Positions 1 to 15,200 of a stretch of DNA of 64,000 bases are shown piece after piece. The stretch lies in the NCBI RefSeq assembly GCF_030936135.1, contig NC_082598.1:8622687-8686686 (forward strand), read 5' to 3'. The notes beneath the pieces are model-generated. The model saw only the letters and a list, made by a program, of their open reading frames with translations, did no database searches and had not been told where the DNA came from. Numbering within the stretch: position 1 is the stretch's first letter; every line of letters starts with the position of its first letter. This DNA comes from Gavia stellata. Taxonomy: Eukaryota; Chordata; Aves; Gaviiformes; Gaviidae. Both the position numbers and the translations under genes were made by a program.

Positions 1-3000
1 CAGATTACCATACATGTAAAAGCATCACTGACAAAAGCTTAGCTATCTTTATTCTGTGAGCAGTCATCTAAATCAAAAGCACTGGGTTCACCAGCTGCCT
101 CTTTTTATTCTAAACATCCTTTACATGATTTCTTCCCCTCTCTCTCTTCCCTCAGCATCAGTAACCCTTAACTGCTACAGCATCATTCCTCACCATCTTC
201 CAAAAGTCCTTATTAGACAGTTATTTTTACCACAGCAAATGGACCTCTGTACTTTTCTCAACTCCACCTCATTTGTCCAGTTCTCAAGAAGAACCAGAAC
301 AAAACCACAGGACTTCAGCTTCTTCATTTTCCTTCTTCTATCATCAAGTCTTTCAGGCCCACCACAGCTCTCAAATATGCTCCCAGTTTTCAAAACCAAG
401 TCTACGTTAGTATTAATTGTAATTTCTTCACCGTACCATCAGTGAACTCCTCTTCCCCATAACTTTGCCTTACTGGGTTAACAGAAACACCTTTCCTCAA
501 CTCATGCCCATGATCCATTAGTGACATGCATTAACCATCCTTGTTTATGACTTAAGTTGGTCGAGCATATTCAGTGACTGCTTATGGAAGTAAAAAAAAA
601 GGAAGACACCCACACACAGGCATTTCCAAATTTAAACAAAGCAACATGACCCTTGGGGAAGCAACACTGCTGCTGCTAGGACCAGAAGTTTACTTCCATT
701 TGCTAGGTTTCAAAGTCTACTGTAAAAAAATAATTGGAAATAATAATTTTAAATAAATTGTTTCCATAAAACTATTGCCTCTTTTCCACACTGCTACTTA
801 TCAGCTATTTAAATAACTAGTAGTAGCAAGAAAAAAGCCACTTGAGTCCATAACTCAAGTTAAACCCACATGAAACTAAGATACTAATAGTATTAATGGT
901 AATGTAAGATTATCTTTTAAGCCTGTTGCCTTTGAGTACATCCTCAAATATTATTTTCATATACTAACCATACACTATTTTACCTTCACAGAAGTCTGCT
1001 ATGTAACAGCCTCCCTTAGCCTGAGAGCTGTCTCACAATCACAGTTTCTGCCTATCTTTCAGCCTCATTCTCACATCTACTTTTATTCGCTGTAAGATAG
1101 GATGCTTACAACTGCTCCTCAACCATAAATAATGCTACCCAGATATCTGGAGATTCCACTGGTCTGTTTTTACTGAATGTGTCCTATCCTTCAGGAAAGC
1201 ACCCAACAACTAGAAATATTTACCACATCTTGTTCTGAAACTACATTAAGTCAAATATCAAAACCACTCAAGTTCATACACTCACTGGTAAAAGTTGCAT
1301 ATACCCTTTACAGTGTAGGGATCTGCCAAAGCAAAGTGCAGTTCATGAAACGCTACGCAAGTTGAAGGGCAAGCGTGTGAACGGAGCCTTATTTAGAGTA
1401 GCATGATCAAACATTGTAATGTCCCTTTTAAACTTGGTGAAGTTTAAACTAGATCTAGAAATCCACAATACAAGTCAAAAGAAAGGCTGACTGGGGACAG
1501 AAATCGTCCATACACAGACTGAAAAATACACTGAAGCTGAGGAGCTTAGTAACTGGCACAAAGACTTTCAGATTCATTTTAAGGATTAAGAGTTCCACAA
1601 CTAAGAGGCTACTATTAAGAACCAGCTGAAAAGTTCAGCAGGTGTTTAATTGCTTTTCTGTTTGGAAGGGCCATATACAGATGTGTGGGTTTTTCGTCCA
1701 GGAAAAAAGCAAATCCAATAAAACTACCAAAGACAGGAACAAGGTTTTGATCTGTAATCAGTTAACTACAATGTAGTTATATTTTGCTCAGTTCTTCTAG
1801 TCTTCAAATGTTTCACTGAAATGTTAAGTCAGCATAATACAAGCTAGAATAAGGACAGAATAGACAGAAGGATATTAGTCTTTAGTTAATGAACCAATAT
1901 TTTCAGAAAGGATAAAGGGGAGGCAAATGAAGTCACAGAAGCATGGCACCTTCAGAATCAAGCTGAATTGTACAGTTACCCACGTTCTTAAATCCTACCA
2001 GATACTGAAAGTGACACTTAAGAGCTGCAACCATTCAGGCCTGTCTGACAGTGTGCAACCCAATCAATTCTGAAACACAAGCAAGGTGGAAATTAAAAAA
2101 ATTCCTCATTTTAGCAACTCACACTTACCAAGAATGCTTTTTACGTGAGGCTCGCTCCATTCAGAAAGATTTAAAGTGTGTATTTAAGGGCTACATGGGA
2201 CAGGGGTGACAAAGTGAAGTTGGCCAGATTAGCCATCACATATCAGCTCCCAGTTTCTACTGCTCCTTCCATCAGGAAATCCCATTTCTCAATACCAAGC
2301 ACAAACTCTAAGAGTAGGAGTTTTAGTTCAGATCAGAAGCATGCTTTAGAGGTGAACTCCCTCCTCATCCTCCTTTAATGTACTTTATCTCACATCATGG
2401 ACCAGTCTCGCCCAGCAGTCATGCACTCTGAAACACAGCCAGAAGGTGCACTGCAGCCACCATCAGGCACGCTGCACTAGACTAGTGCTGGTCCAAAGCA
2501 AGCCACCAAGGCTAGGCTTACGCTGTGGACATCAGTACTAACTGGTTTACGCTACAAATCTGTTCCTACTTGGCAGTCCTTCTTGCTAATGATGACAACA
2601 AATGTTTAAGTGGAACAAAACCGTTACCATCACCACACTCCCACCAATGAAAGCCATTCTAGGTTGGAGTTTGATACACCTTAGCTGCCATCACAACTGC
2701 CAACACATTTTCTTCTCTGGCTGTTTGTTGCCCAGGCAGAATGCCAGCACAAGTGTTTTTGCTACTACACAGAACTAGATCAAGGAATTTTTATAGTTGG
2801 ATAAAACCAAAACACTTCTTTTTGTTTCTGGGAACAGTTGTTTTCCAGCTGGATCAGTTCCCTAGTCTGATTTGCCATGAACTGGACACAAACGCTTGTG
2901 TGGGCACACCGCAGAATGCTGACACTGCTTATCGAGGTACCTGTCCAACTACAGTGTCAGAAAAAAAGAGGCACACAAGAAAGCCAGTTGACATTAGCAT

Positions 3001-6000
3001 TCCCCATGCTGTGCCAGGCAGATTCTCCTATAATTAGAAATTAGATGTCCCCTCCCAAAGTGAGGTTTGAATGTTTTGCTCCTATTTTCCTTTTCCAATT
3101 CATACTCCTTTGATTAGTCAAACTTACCAGCTCAAAGTAATCTGAAATCACCCCTGCAACCTCAGCACCTTAACTCAAAGTGACCAAAGTCCTGGATCAC
3201 TCTAGTTGAGCTATTTATACTCTACCAGGAATTGCTTCCCTCATCTTTGCTAATTAATATTGGCTGTTAGGAGACAGGAGATTCTTAAGAGTCACTCTAG
3301 CTTCACTATGCTGTTGCCATTTTAAAACTTCATCAATATATATTTTCAAGCCTTACAAGCTTTTGGCTCTCAATACCTCCAAGAAGGAAGTTCTTTACAC
3401 TACAGAAAATTCCTAATGGCATTTTCACGTTTTTGTTTGTTTCAAAAATCCTCTGCTGCAATATGTATTTAATGTACCCACAGAGATGGTAAGCGGTTTA
3501 TTTTATGTACTTGTTCCACCACACTCTCTTTCCAGAGCTGGTTGAAGGCAGCTAACTTTCTTTTTCAGTCTCTCCTTATCATGCCTCTATGCTCATGAGG
3601 CCGAATCTCTCCGAAACTGCTTGGCACTTCAAACTAATTGGATTTTCAGTAATATGAACCATTTGATCACCTTTGTTAGGGCAACGTGGATCCTGCTGAA
3701 TTCGCATTTCTTCAGCTGCCTCATGGCATAGATCTTAGCACAATCAAGTTCTGCCTACCATTGCGAGTACATGCCCTGCTTTCTATACAACCTGTAAGCA
3801 TACCCCAAAGATACACACCTCTGCTGTCACCACGTCTCTACAGGCAGCAGCTGAGCCAGGCATGCAAGTTCAAACACTAAGATCCTCCAAGCCTTGAGGT
3901 AGTAATAATAGCCCTTGGAGCTCCAAGTTGGATGAAGTCCTACAAGATTATGGCCATCCTTCCCTTAGCACACCACCTTTCATGGAGCTTGATTAGGTAG
4001 AAGAGTGAGAAAGCTGAGCCATCCAAGATAAACATGCATAATAAAAGATGTTAGTCAATCTCTGTCCTGGGAGAGACTTAATCTTACTAGGATCTGCTTA
4101 AGCTAGGTGGTTGAGGTGAGAGGTGGGGGAGAAGAGAAGCTATTTTTATTGCTGAAAGGTAGACTAATGAAAAGTAATAAAATAAATGAAATATAAAAAA
4201 CAAACTCCAAGCGCAAGCCAAAGCTAACATTCCTCACAGTTGGAGAATGAGCTGTGATGGAATCAGCATCAACATTATCTCTGATTTAAAGTTCTATTCT
4301 ATGACACATTCTGAACTTTGAGAAAAGTGAAGATTTGTTATTCTATTTCTATAGTACTACTAGAGAAGAGAGATTTTGCTTCTTTAGAAGTTTAGCCACA
4401 GGTAGTAATGACTTGTAAAATCTCTGCCAAAATTAAGGGTGGAGAGAGAAGAAAAGAAGAGCTCATGTCACGAATTCTGTATCTTCTCAGTGACATCACT
4501 GGGGTCTTTTTTGGGAAGACTACTAAAAATATGGATTACCCAACCTCCAGTCAATTAAAGGATGTCAGAGGCTCATCCAATTTGACAACCTACTTTCAAA
4601 GAGATGAAGAGCCCTGATGAAGAACACAAAGCCAATTCAAAAACCTCTTCTTGGCTCTAAGAGAGTAAGGCAGCCAGACTCATTTCCAACCCACTCCTCC
4701 TCCTCTGCATCCTGCAGGACAAAATGTTCCAGCAACAGCTCATCTCACTGGGAAAATTTACATTTGTTTGAAATACTTTTCACAATTTCTCCTCTGTCTC
4801 TGGAAGTTCCATCTTGGATAAAGAAGAAAAGATCACAAGATTTTAGATGATTTCTCCATAACACAAGTGTAGGTGTTTCTTGATGATCATAATTCCATTT
4901 TTTCTGCCTATGGGACTAAAATTACCCAGCGAGAACACAGAAGGTTCTTCCCTCTTTTCTATTCCTTCACATTATTTCCTACTCTTTGCTCAGAGAGCTA
5001 CATGGAACCCCTATTACCAACAATCCCATAAAGACTTACTTAGCCAGCTCCCAGCAGAAGAAAAGGATTAGCTAGAGTCAAAATTCCAATTTGGATAAGT
5101 AGGCCCTTTAAAATATTATCTCTGCTTCAGCAAGCTAAAGGAGCTAATCACCCCAGCAGTACTAACTCCAGATCTAGATTATTTCGCTACTAGACTCTAG
5201 ATGAAAGGTGGTGTGATTTTTTGCCTCCTGGCACTTTCTGCAGCGTCCAAGAAGCATTTCAAAACTGAAACATCACGCAAAACTGATCAAGTTTTAACAG
5301 AGCATTGTCTGTCCCATCCTAGTTCTGCTTGAAGCAAGATTAAGTTGGAAAACCAGCTTTTTAGAAACTGTTAAACTAATACTGTTTGCCATCTGAAAAA
5401 AGCTACATAATGCCAGTTTCTTGTAATGCAAAATTCCACCTTCCAAATGGAAAGGGAACAACATTCTACTCTTAAAACTACACATTATTTACCACAGTGC
5501 TAAGAAGTTCACAGAGAGGCTAAGCATTCCTTGTAACATAAGTCTATTATTAATAACTTCTAGCCCAGAAAGGTTCTTGATAACAGGCATTTAAAGAGAA
5601 TTATTTGGACTCTATCCTTTTTAGCACTAATCTGCAGAGTGGTTATTCTGCAACATTCCAAAATTCCACACCAAGTCTAAAAAAAAAATCACAGTTTTAG
5701 TTAGAAAGCTTCCTGCAGCTATAGAATTATCCATCAATGTTTTCGGAGATAGTTCCTGGAAGGGGACACCTCAGTTTCCAGCACACTATACTTTAGGGAT
5801 CCTCTCTTAATGCACAATTAAGTAACACCCCTTTGTTTTCTGAGGTTCTCTACAAAGTGTAAAAACAGTGTATTAGAACAATAGTTTCTGACCAGAAAGG
5901 ACAAAGAAAGAGTAGGGTTTATAACCCTAGTTTGTATTCTGTAGGAATTGTTTCACAACCACCTAGCAAATCCTGTTCAAATAGCAGTTCCTCTCCCTGA

Positions 6001-9000
6001 AGAGTTCAGACGTGACACAAAATAAGGTAGGGCTCAACAACACTCTCTACACATGCTAGAACTCAAAATGAAGCCAAAGAAGTTAGTTCCAACATTTGCA
6101 ATTCAGAGTTTCTTTTAAAGACTAAAGAGATATTTCTTGAGCTACAGAATCTCTTAGCTTTCTCCATGCAGTGTTTTCATAAGCCAGTTTTTATTAGAAG
6201 GAAGCCTCAATATTATGAGGTGTTCAAGCCTGGATTAAGGTTGCCACAACTCCAACACAAAACTGCAAAAAAAGGGACAAGAAAAATATGCTAGAAGGCA
6301 TCCTTTATATTAACTGGTGGCCACTGGAGTCAAGTTTCTCAGATATTCCACAGGCTCAGGAAGCACAAGCAATATCAAAACTGTCTGCTGTACCTCACTT
6401 GATGTGCAAGACAGGACTATATTCCACCATTCTAAGTTTGAAAAACTAGGATTTGGGTTATTGCCTCCAGAGGTAGACAATAAATATTAGGTCCACTTGC
6501 CTCAAATGCAGAAAATCAGTATGGAGCTCAGAATTTCACTGCGTTTTGACCCTAAAGCGTCATCATTCTAACACCAACTGGTCACCGAGACAGCTGTGAC
6601 AAAACATAAACCGTTACTAAAATAAGGCTGCATCCTACACACTCATTTCTACTCCACCTCCCACACTTCAAATGCGAGAGCTCCTATAAGAAGGAAGCAA
6701 AGCCTCAACCATCACATACAGCCTTTTGACTCCGTTTTACTGAAAATGCACCACATTTCGGCAACTCCCCTGAACTCAAAGGGGAAAAAGTAGTACTCAG
6801 AGTTTTCTGATTAAAAAACACAGACCTTGTTCAAAGCCTCCCCGTGTAAAATGGAGAAAACCTACAAGCAGAAGCACCAGAAGTAAACTAAAGAGAATAT
6901 AATATCCTGGCTTAAGATGGTGGTTTCCAGTTTGCAAAACTGACAGTCAGATGATGTGCTGGAAAGAGGTTAAAGGTACACTTTGGTGTGCAGATTTCTC
7001 TTTCTTCAGATGCAGAATTCACCAAGCTTGGCTGAGCAACACATACAAAATAAGACCTTATATTGTTTTAATAAAATTTGAATTAGAAATGGAAGATTTT
7101 ACTCTGTTACACAATGAACTGTTGTCTGTAATAAATACTACCCTTTATTTCTCAAGTTACTATCAGGTGGTTTGGGAAAGTCTCCTTCCAGAAAGGCAAA
7201 GGAAGGGTGGAGATGGGAGGTGTTAAGCCTTTGTTACAGTTATAAAGTATATTTCTCAACGCAACAGAAGACACTCTTCCAAGATGCTTTTGTTACTTAC
7301 ATTCTCCTTCCTAAAATAATCTACCACTATTTAAATAACAGGCAAGGATTTCATTAATTTTGCTGAAGGATATTTACATCCACTAAGTCTGGAGTTCCAT
7401 TTGAATTAACCATCAGTGTTGGCCCATGACCAGTCATCTCCCTGCAATGTGCCATTTGGACTCTTTCCCTTCCCTCTTCTCAGCACTACTGCTGAAAGCA
7501 CAAGACTACCTTGTACAGCGCTGAGGAGCAGGAAGTCTGGTCTACTGAGGCTTTTATACATGAACTCCAAGCCCTTTGCTTTTGCCATAATTATAACTAA
7601 ATGTGCTAACTGATTATTTCAAGAACACACTAGCTCAAACTAGGAATTATTGCCTGTTTAAGTAGTTCAGAACAAAACATAGCGGGCAATCACCACTTAA
7701 GAGTATTACTGTAACCTTCAGTCCACGATATTACTGAAAGCTTGGAGCTCAGGTCCTACACAAATTATTTCCACCTACACATACTGTTTTTATATATATT
7801 ATATATTTAAAACCAATGGAAGTATTGATTTAGTACACTAAGCCTCCAGTAAGATACAAAATTCAACTTCATTATAAATAATAATTTATACAGAGAATAT
7901 TAGTGTTGGAAGAAACATACATACCACCAGCCTAAGTCTATCACACTCCCACTAAAGCAAGTGATCCAGATTATACAAAACCCACAAGATTTTATTTTAC
8001 TCTAAGGCTCACAAAAAACCTCCACATAACTGAAGATTAACTGGCCCTACTACTGAGATATTTGCTTCACTCCATCAGTTAGAGAAGAAAAGCCAGGGGA
8101 AAAAGATAGGTAAGCAGTAGTATCACCTACTTTCTCTCAGTGTTTGCCTTAAAAATAGGAAGAGTCAAACAGGCTCATACACATGCTTTAAAATACTCAG
8201 GCCTGAAAAACATTTAACACTGACCTTTAACTTGTATGGCAGTGACAATGATGATTACACCACGCACATCCTGCTCCCCTATGATAGACTGAAATAATCA
8301 GTACTGAAGTACTGTTCTATTACCAAACCCTATGGGCTTGGAGCTGAGGGATTACACAAATCTCTCCCATACATCCTGCTCCCAAAACACACACAGCTAA
8401 TAAACCTCCTCCTATTTGCCTTCAGGTTCATTCTGAAGAGTTTCAGGCATCTGGTTGGCTTGTTTAAAGTAAAAAGCCCAACTAGTAGGTTTGTTTTTAT
8501 GATCCTGAGTGTGAAATGTTCTTGCTAGAGGCCGCAGGCCAGGTGAAAAACACTTGTGTTAAGATGCTACTTCATGGCATTTCAGGGACCCAATGAGCTA
8601 TATAATCCGCACACAGGGAAGTCTCCCTAACATTAGCTTGCATACATCTATGGAAATTAAAAACAGGGAGCCTATCGTAGTCCAAATATTTTTCAGTAAA
8701 TACTACAGCTGGTGAACTGCAGATACTGCTAAATTTAGAACTCAAGTGCATTCTGTAAATATCCATACCTCTCAATGCTTACAATAACATGAAATACACT
8801 TCTCCCTGAACCTTACTGTCCTAGTTTTCATACTAAGAGTAGTAATTCCCTCTCATGACATAAAGTACTGTGCCCAATTTAGTAGGGTAAGAAAAGTTTC
8901 AGCCTGTCACAAAATTATAAATCTCCAGAAGATCACTGTGCAACTGTACCGAATGTGCACATGTATGTGCATATCCTTATCTTAGCCATTTATTATAAAT

Positions 9001-9190
9001 ACACTATTTACATATTTTCATATAAAACCCAAACATCTAAAAAGAAAGCTAATTGCAGGAAGACCTATGCAAGAGTAAAGTTTATGCAGGCTCGCATACA
9101 GTATTTAAAGCTTTCTGCTATATCATCTATCTTGAAAGAGCACGGAAGTGCATTGTACAGATACGAGATCTGGTGCATAACAGACAACCA
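1..9190. other. AT-rich non-coding stretch, no gene seen
   Basis: About 9 kb of AT-rich sequence with only short open frames (about 60 to 130 codons) on both strands, many without an ATG. None has codon bias, flanking splice sites on both sides, or a recognisable domain. Isolated minus-strand splice-like sites exist, for example a strong donor near 3125 and a good acceptor near 6265, but neither pairs with a second site in an open frame. A short alternating TA run lies near 7790-7810. The stretch is best read as intron of the minus-strand gene proposed to start at the CpG island, or as intergenic DNA. Confidence 0.6.
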
Positions 9191-9191
9191 A

Positions 9192-9207
9192 GTTCCCTCT
9201 CGTGGCC
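9192..9207 (-). promoter_or_regulatory. Candidate CTCF-type site
   Basis: Read on the minus strand, the site is GGGCCACGAGAGGGAAC, close to the CTCF core pattern CCACnAGrGGGC with a matching GGC upstream flank. This is a motif match by eye only. Occupancy cannot be judged from sequence. Confidence 0.35.
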
Positions 9208-9209
9208 CA

Positions 9210-12200
9210 AACTTGTTCTCAATCATGGCTGACCATCTGTAATTTGTTACTCAAGAAACTTGAATTCATCTGGCAAGAGACACCACCTCAAGAGGCAGAA
9301 CACTGAAAGACCTCAAGTTTTACAACACCCATCTAGTTACATGATCCATTAGAATTCAGAAAAAAGCCAAAACACCACTCAGCTTTCAAGCAGCAAGAAT
9401 TTTCTTTAACATAAAGAGGTCTCAGATATTACACTACAAATACCAAAACTGAATGCTAGCTTAGAGAATTCATCGTTGTTGCTTTTGCTAAACTACAGTT
9501 CATATCAACTTAATTATTTGTTGGTTTCCAACTTCCATTTTGCACAACCCATGAGGTTTTTGAATGGTGAAGTCTCTGAAAGACCTGCACTACATATATA
9601 CTGCTCTACTACACATGAACCCTCAATAACTATCCACAAACGCTGCAAGTATGAGCAGACCACAGACTGAAGTCCATTAAAATAATGGAATGAAATATGA
9701 AGACAAAAGCAGTACATATGTCAATATTGTGTGCGCTCTCAGCATTCAATTCAAATATCACTTCAAGTGTCACCAGGGACATCCCTCTTGCCGGACTTAA
9801 GTTACTTCAATAAAAATTAGTTCAGTTTAGCTATGCAGCTCTTACTAGTTCACCAGACCATTCCAAAAGCAAGATAACTGCTTTCTTTGTCTATGCATTC
9901 AGCCTTCAACAGCACACTGAACAGCTGGATGCAGGAAACACTGTGCTAGAGGTCAAGACACAAACCAAGGGGTGCACAACTGCAGTAGGTATTTAGGAAA
10001 AGCATTTGTAACAATCACATGAACTAAAAGAAACCCCATGAGACAAATAAAATTATACCATGCAAGAGAAGACAACTATGTTAAGTTAGAAAAGAAATAG
10101 TTTAATGTGAATTCTATTATAACTACATCAGTGTGATTTTTGTTTGTTGGGTTTTGTTTTTAAATACTCGAAGTCAACCTTCTGCTTGATGAAAAAGCTC
10201 AGTGTTTTCATTGTGTACTACCTCAACACTATCAGATGTTTAATGAATGAGTCATTCATTCTACAAGCAAGTTCTATGGAAAGATACATTTGCCAGGCTG
10301 GATTCATAGAAGTCGCTAGGACTCCAAGTCATGTAGTTAATTCACTCAGTACAGGCTATGAAGCCTTAATGGAAAACCATGCTCCTGTATGGGAAGCACA
10401 TGGGTACGAGGTGCTGATCAGTACAGATGGATTATGGATCACACTTGAGTTCATATAGGGCAGAATAACTCAATTTTATTTGAGCACAAAAATGGCAGGT
10501 AAAAAGTGGAAGTTGAAGAAGGGGAAGAGCCTTTAGTTTTAATCTTCACTGTTTGGGACAGAAATTTAGCAGCTTCAAACGGTGGCAGGTAAGTCACTTG
10601 ACTAGTAAGTCAAGCACATAACACCCGCAGACAACAACAGTGCAAGAGAGGACAGGACCATGAGTGTTTGGAAGGGAAATCTGTGTCCTCCCACTTGGGC
10701 AATTGTCTTTACAGATGACTGCATTCTGACAAGATCAGCTTCTGGTAACCAAGCTGAAGGACAAAACAGTGAAGATTTATCTGATAAAGTCAACAGTAAG
10801 AGGGATGCAAGCATGTCCTTTCAGCTCTTCACCTGAAAACTCTCAATCTTTCAAATGATCTCTCAATACTGATAAATAGGGTGTTTTATCTAAACACACT
10901 TTAAAATAAGCCTCTGAAATTACATCTGGGTTTCTGGCATCTTCACTCACGCAAAGGTTAAGCATGCTACAGTCAGCATAAAGCAGCAAAATCTTTCCTG
11001 CTGAAGATCTGAAACATCAAACCACTGCGTTAGGGGGAAGTCACTGGCTGAGCACCTGGACCCAAGAAGTACTGAAGTGATAAACAAGGTTTTGACAGCT
11101 GCAGCCTTTTCCGCAGGTGCAAGAGGCATTTACTTCATTTCAGTTTGGCTCAGTTTAACAATTAGTTCAGTAACTAGTTGAGAATTTAGAAATAGCTTTG
11201 GTTTTATTTGATCCTCTCAGATCTTGTGCTCAATTGAGAAAAGGGGGAGAGGAAGGGAAGGTTCCCCCCCAAGTAGTTCCAAAGTTTAAGACTGTATATT
11301 TAACAGGACTATAAAGTTTAGTCTCAAGGACACATGGTATTCTGCAACTGATTATATTACTAAATTCGAGCATCACACTTAATACAGAAAAACATCTCAC
11401 AGCCAAGTATTATCCCAACTTGAAAGAGCCTGTCTGAACAGAGTTCCCCTGTACGACCCTCAGCTGAAGCTCCCACAGCCAAGCTTGCCTAGCACCATCA
11501 CTGACAGCAGGATGCATCTAACTAAACAAACCTGAATAAAAGGCATCCTAACAAAATCCCTGTTTCTGTTGACTGCTAAGGAGCTTGGAACAGTTAATTC
11601 AGCTGAAGGTGCTGGAAGCTAAGCAAGTAAATCCCACCCCGAATATCTAACCTGAGGGCAGGAACTGGGATATGCCTTGCTGTACAAGTGAGCGCACAGA
11701 GGCAGTACACAAGCAGCACAGCATTAAACCCCACTTCATCCACACCCCCAATCCATGCCAACCATCACCTCTTCAAGGATATGGGGGATATTTCTCAGTC
11801 CTAATATTCCACAGCAATAATTGAAGTTTTGGGATAACAACATGAAGCTAATTATAATCTTAACAGTTTGAAAAAGAAATGTGATTTTAAGATATGGTGT
11901 TATGCAGATGTAAGTTAAAAAGCCCTTTTACTTTTTCATAACATTCAAAATAAGCAACTACACTTCATCTTGTGTATCAAAATACAAACAAGTGTTAACA
12001 TCTTAAGGTACACTCAATACACATTTCATTATCCACATTGCCTTTAACTTCAATGCCAGGAGATGCTGACTTACTTTTTTGGCAATATATTGTGCGTTAA
12101 AAGTGATCACTGAAGTAATCTCAGCTAATAAACATTCGACATCTTCAGAGAAAGATTATCAGTTTCTAAACCTCTGCTCAATTTAAGACTGCAGCATGAT

Positions 12201-15200
12201 TTGAAAGGACAGATGTCCGTCTCCTTAGAGCACACAGTGGAAAGAATGGTTAGAAGATAAATTATTCCAGCTTTTAGCCAACTGCATCAGAACTTTAACT
12301 ACACTCAAATATATTTGGGTGATGAGAATAAACTGCTACATATGCAGGGACTATAAATAGGGCAATGATTAGAGCAAGACTAAGGAAATTACTGGAAGGT
12401 GGAGATGCAAAGTAGTTTGAAAGTTTACAGGGAGAGATGTTGGAGAAGCAACAATGAAGAAGAGTATTTACAGAACTGCGTCAAACAATCCCAACAGAGA
12501 CTGGTCTCAGAGAAACCCATTTCTATGAAGAGCAAGACTAGTTATGTGAATCAAGTTCAGCAGGGGAGATATCAGAACTAAGACTTCAAAGAGAGAAAGT
12601 TGCACCCACAGAGATGTCAATAAATACTTCCAAATACAAATCCAAGAAAAGCTCCCTAAAGAAAAATTATCTCCAAGTAGCGGGGCTTATTATTCAACAC
12701 TTAGTTTCTCATGCAAGAGAAATTTCATCTCAAGAATGGAGTGCTTAAAACAACCTTAACTACGATGACTTCAGAGTCATTCTACACCACCTGCGATTAT
12801 TTGCAAGGTTCTAGATTTAGGCTGTTATGTGATTATATTTGAGTACAGAAGGGAACAGACCATGCTTTTTTAAAAAGTTTTGGACATCAGTTTCTGAAGC
12901 TAGGCCTGCCCTCACTCCATGTCTGCCTTCAGAAAAAGGTCAAAATTCATGTGAGTGGTCTCCAATTCCCTGTGTTCCAGAAGAATCCCTGGGGAGTAGG
13001 GGGCAACCTTTTGTGAGCACTAAAAGGCAACAAGGAGGTGAGTAGTACCCAGCATGTTCACTTTGACATCAAAGTAACAGGGTTTGGGGACAAGAAAGAA
13101 TCTACTGAGGTCATACACCTTGGTTTCAAGGCTTCTGCTCTTGGCAAGCAAGCAAAGGTTGTATAGTGAATGCAATACTTAGTGGATAACCATACCCAGA
13201 GAGCAGCTATCAGTGGTGCATGGGAGAACACACCAAACAGGAATACAACTCAGTTCACCGATTTGTTTCCCATCATCTGTTGCTGGCAGAGTAGGCTTGT
13301 TACAAGCAGGAGAAAGGCAGGAAGAACTGCAAGACAGCATTAAAATTCTGCTTAACTCTGTCAAATTTGAAAACTGTTCCAAAAGAAATAGGATACAATT
13401 CAGTTCTGACAGGTACGCTCAGGCAGGATTAACTGAGCAAACAGGACAGCGAGTTCTTCAGAAGAAAGCTGTGGGCTAGGTTGGATCAACAAGCTGACCT
13501 TGAAACAAGTGTTAAGCTGTTATAAGAAAGTCAAATGTATGGGGACGCATAAACAGGAATATCGGCTCCAGGGCACATGAAACAGTGTTTTTACTCCACT
13601 CCGCGCAGGAAAGCCTCAGCCAAAGTATGAAACTGGGCTTTAAGCACCACACTCAAAGACAATGCAAACTAACTTGAGAGAAGAACAAGAATGATTGGAG
13701 CTGAAAAAACATGACCTCTCAGGAAGAACTGAATACACTATTTTTATTTAAGGCCAAAAGTATCACAAGGCTGCAGGGTGGAGGGCAAGACACAAGGAAA
13801 CAGGAACATGACAAAGAACAGTTCAAATATTTTAAAAAGATTACTACAGGGGAAAGAATAGCTGTCCCTCATGCCCAAGGAATTAGGCAACAAGTTTGAC
13901 CTGCAATAAGGAAGACGTCTAGTTCCATATTCAGAACAAGTTTTAATGCTGAGGACAGTAAAGCACTGGATTGAGGAGAAAGTAGAGCTGCTCAAGCTTC
14001 TTTTATCAATCCCATTAGATGTGCAATACTGGTATGGAGCAGGGGACTCGCGCAACCAGCCTCTACCTTTTTCAGCCCTAATATTTTTTTATTTGTTTTA
14101 AATGACTAGCTCAGTGTCAAGCCATTGTAATGTCTTTGCTTCTCCTCCCACAGTGTATGTTTAGTTTGAATGAGCTAGATGTTATTCTTCTGATTTTTCA
14201 AATTAAAACTTCAGGATTTGCATGTTCAGGTTATTTTACTATACAACAGAAGAAAAGTCACACCTGCCTCATACTTTCTTCATGCAGAAATAAATCAACT
14301 CCAATCATCTCCCATGGTAGTATGCAAATTTCATCAATATTGCAGTATCCCGTTGTACCTTTCTCCTCTGACCGACAGAAACCAGAAGCCAGTTACTTCA
14401 GAAAGGTGTCTATGTTTAGCCTGCTAACAACCTAGAACAGTGATGTAATAGCTTTCATTGATGTGGTGTCACAAAGCACCGTCACACAAACATATGCGTG
14501 CACCTTTTACTAGAACTATAGCCTTCAGCTTGGATAAGACTTCCCGAGGATGGAAAATGCTGCATGCAAACCAAATGCTCTGAAATAAAATCCAATATAC
14601 CCACAGTCTTACAGATGGGGAGTTGAAGCAGACAGCATTAGTTACAGCCAGTCAGAGGAAATACGTGCCCGAGTAGTTACATAGTCACATTTAAACTGCA
14701 AAATCTAAAGTCCCTAAACTGGGGAACAATTAACTCTAACAGCTCAAGCACAAATAGAACACCTATGAAGCATACAACAGAGGCAAAATACTACCCTTTT
14801 TCATCCTCTGTAGTAGTTTCAGTACTACAAGTATTTATCCAGTATGCCATCCTTCTGATTTGTGAAACATGAAAATAAGAAAGCAGCAACAGTCCATCTT
14901 TATCCTCCAGGAGTTCAGCAATTTCTTACCCAAATATTGAACCAGACAGCTCTGGTCAGGATGGAGCACTGATGGAAGAAGATGAGGTAAGCAAGCACAC
15001 ATGTGGCCAAGCTCAAGTGGACTACCACACATACTGAGAAGCGAGCAGGCTAAGCTTTGCACATGTTCCAGTGCCAGCAGTACCTCCTTCTAATCAGCAA
15101 CTCCGCTACTGTATCTTAACCTTTGGTAGCCCCTTAGAGCAGGCAACAGCACTTCAGTTTAGCCATCAAGTTACACTTCTCAAATTCATCAGGTTTCAAC

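Noticed and set aside
3120..3240. Very strong minus-strand donor (GAGCTG then GTAAGTTTG)
   Set aside because: No acceptor with a pyrimidine tract was found upstream within an open frame.
5294..5485. Minus-strand frame with a good TTTTTTCAG acceptor before an ATG
   Set aside because: The only donor-like sites are poor, and the peptide does not look coding beyond a few residues.
6200..6280. Strong minus-strand acceptor CCTTTTTTTGCAG
   Set aside because: All three frames close within 20 codons and no donor lies within them.
8572..8775. Minus-strand 67-codon frame with a TATCTGCAG acceptor
   Set aside because: No donor follows in a sensible place, and no neighbouring exon shares its phase.
8955..9242. 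Plus-strand 95-codon frame
   Set aside because: No codon bias, no domain and no splice sites on either side; it overlaps the candidate CTCF site.
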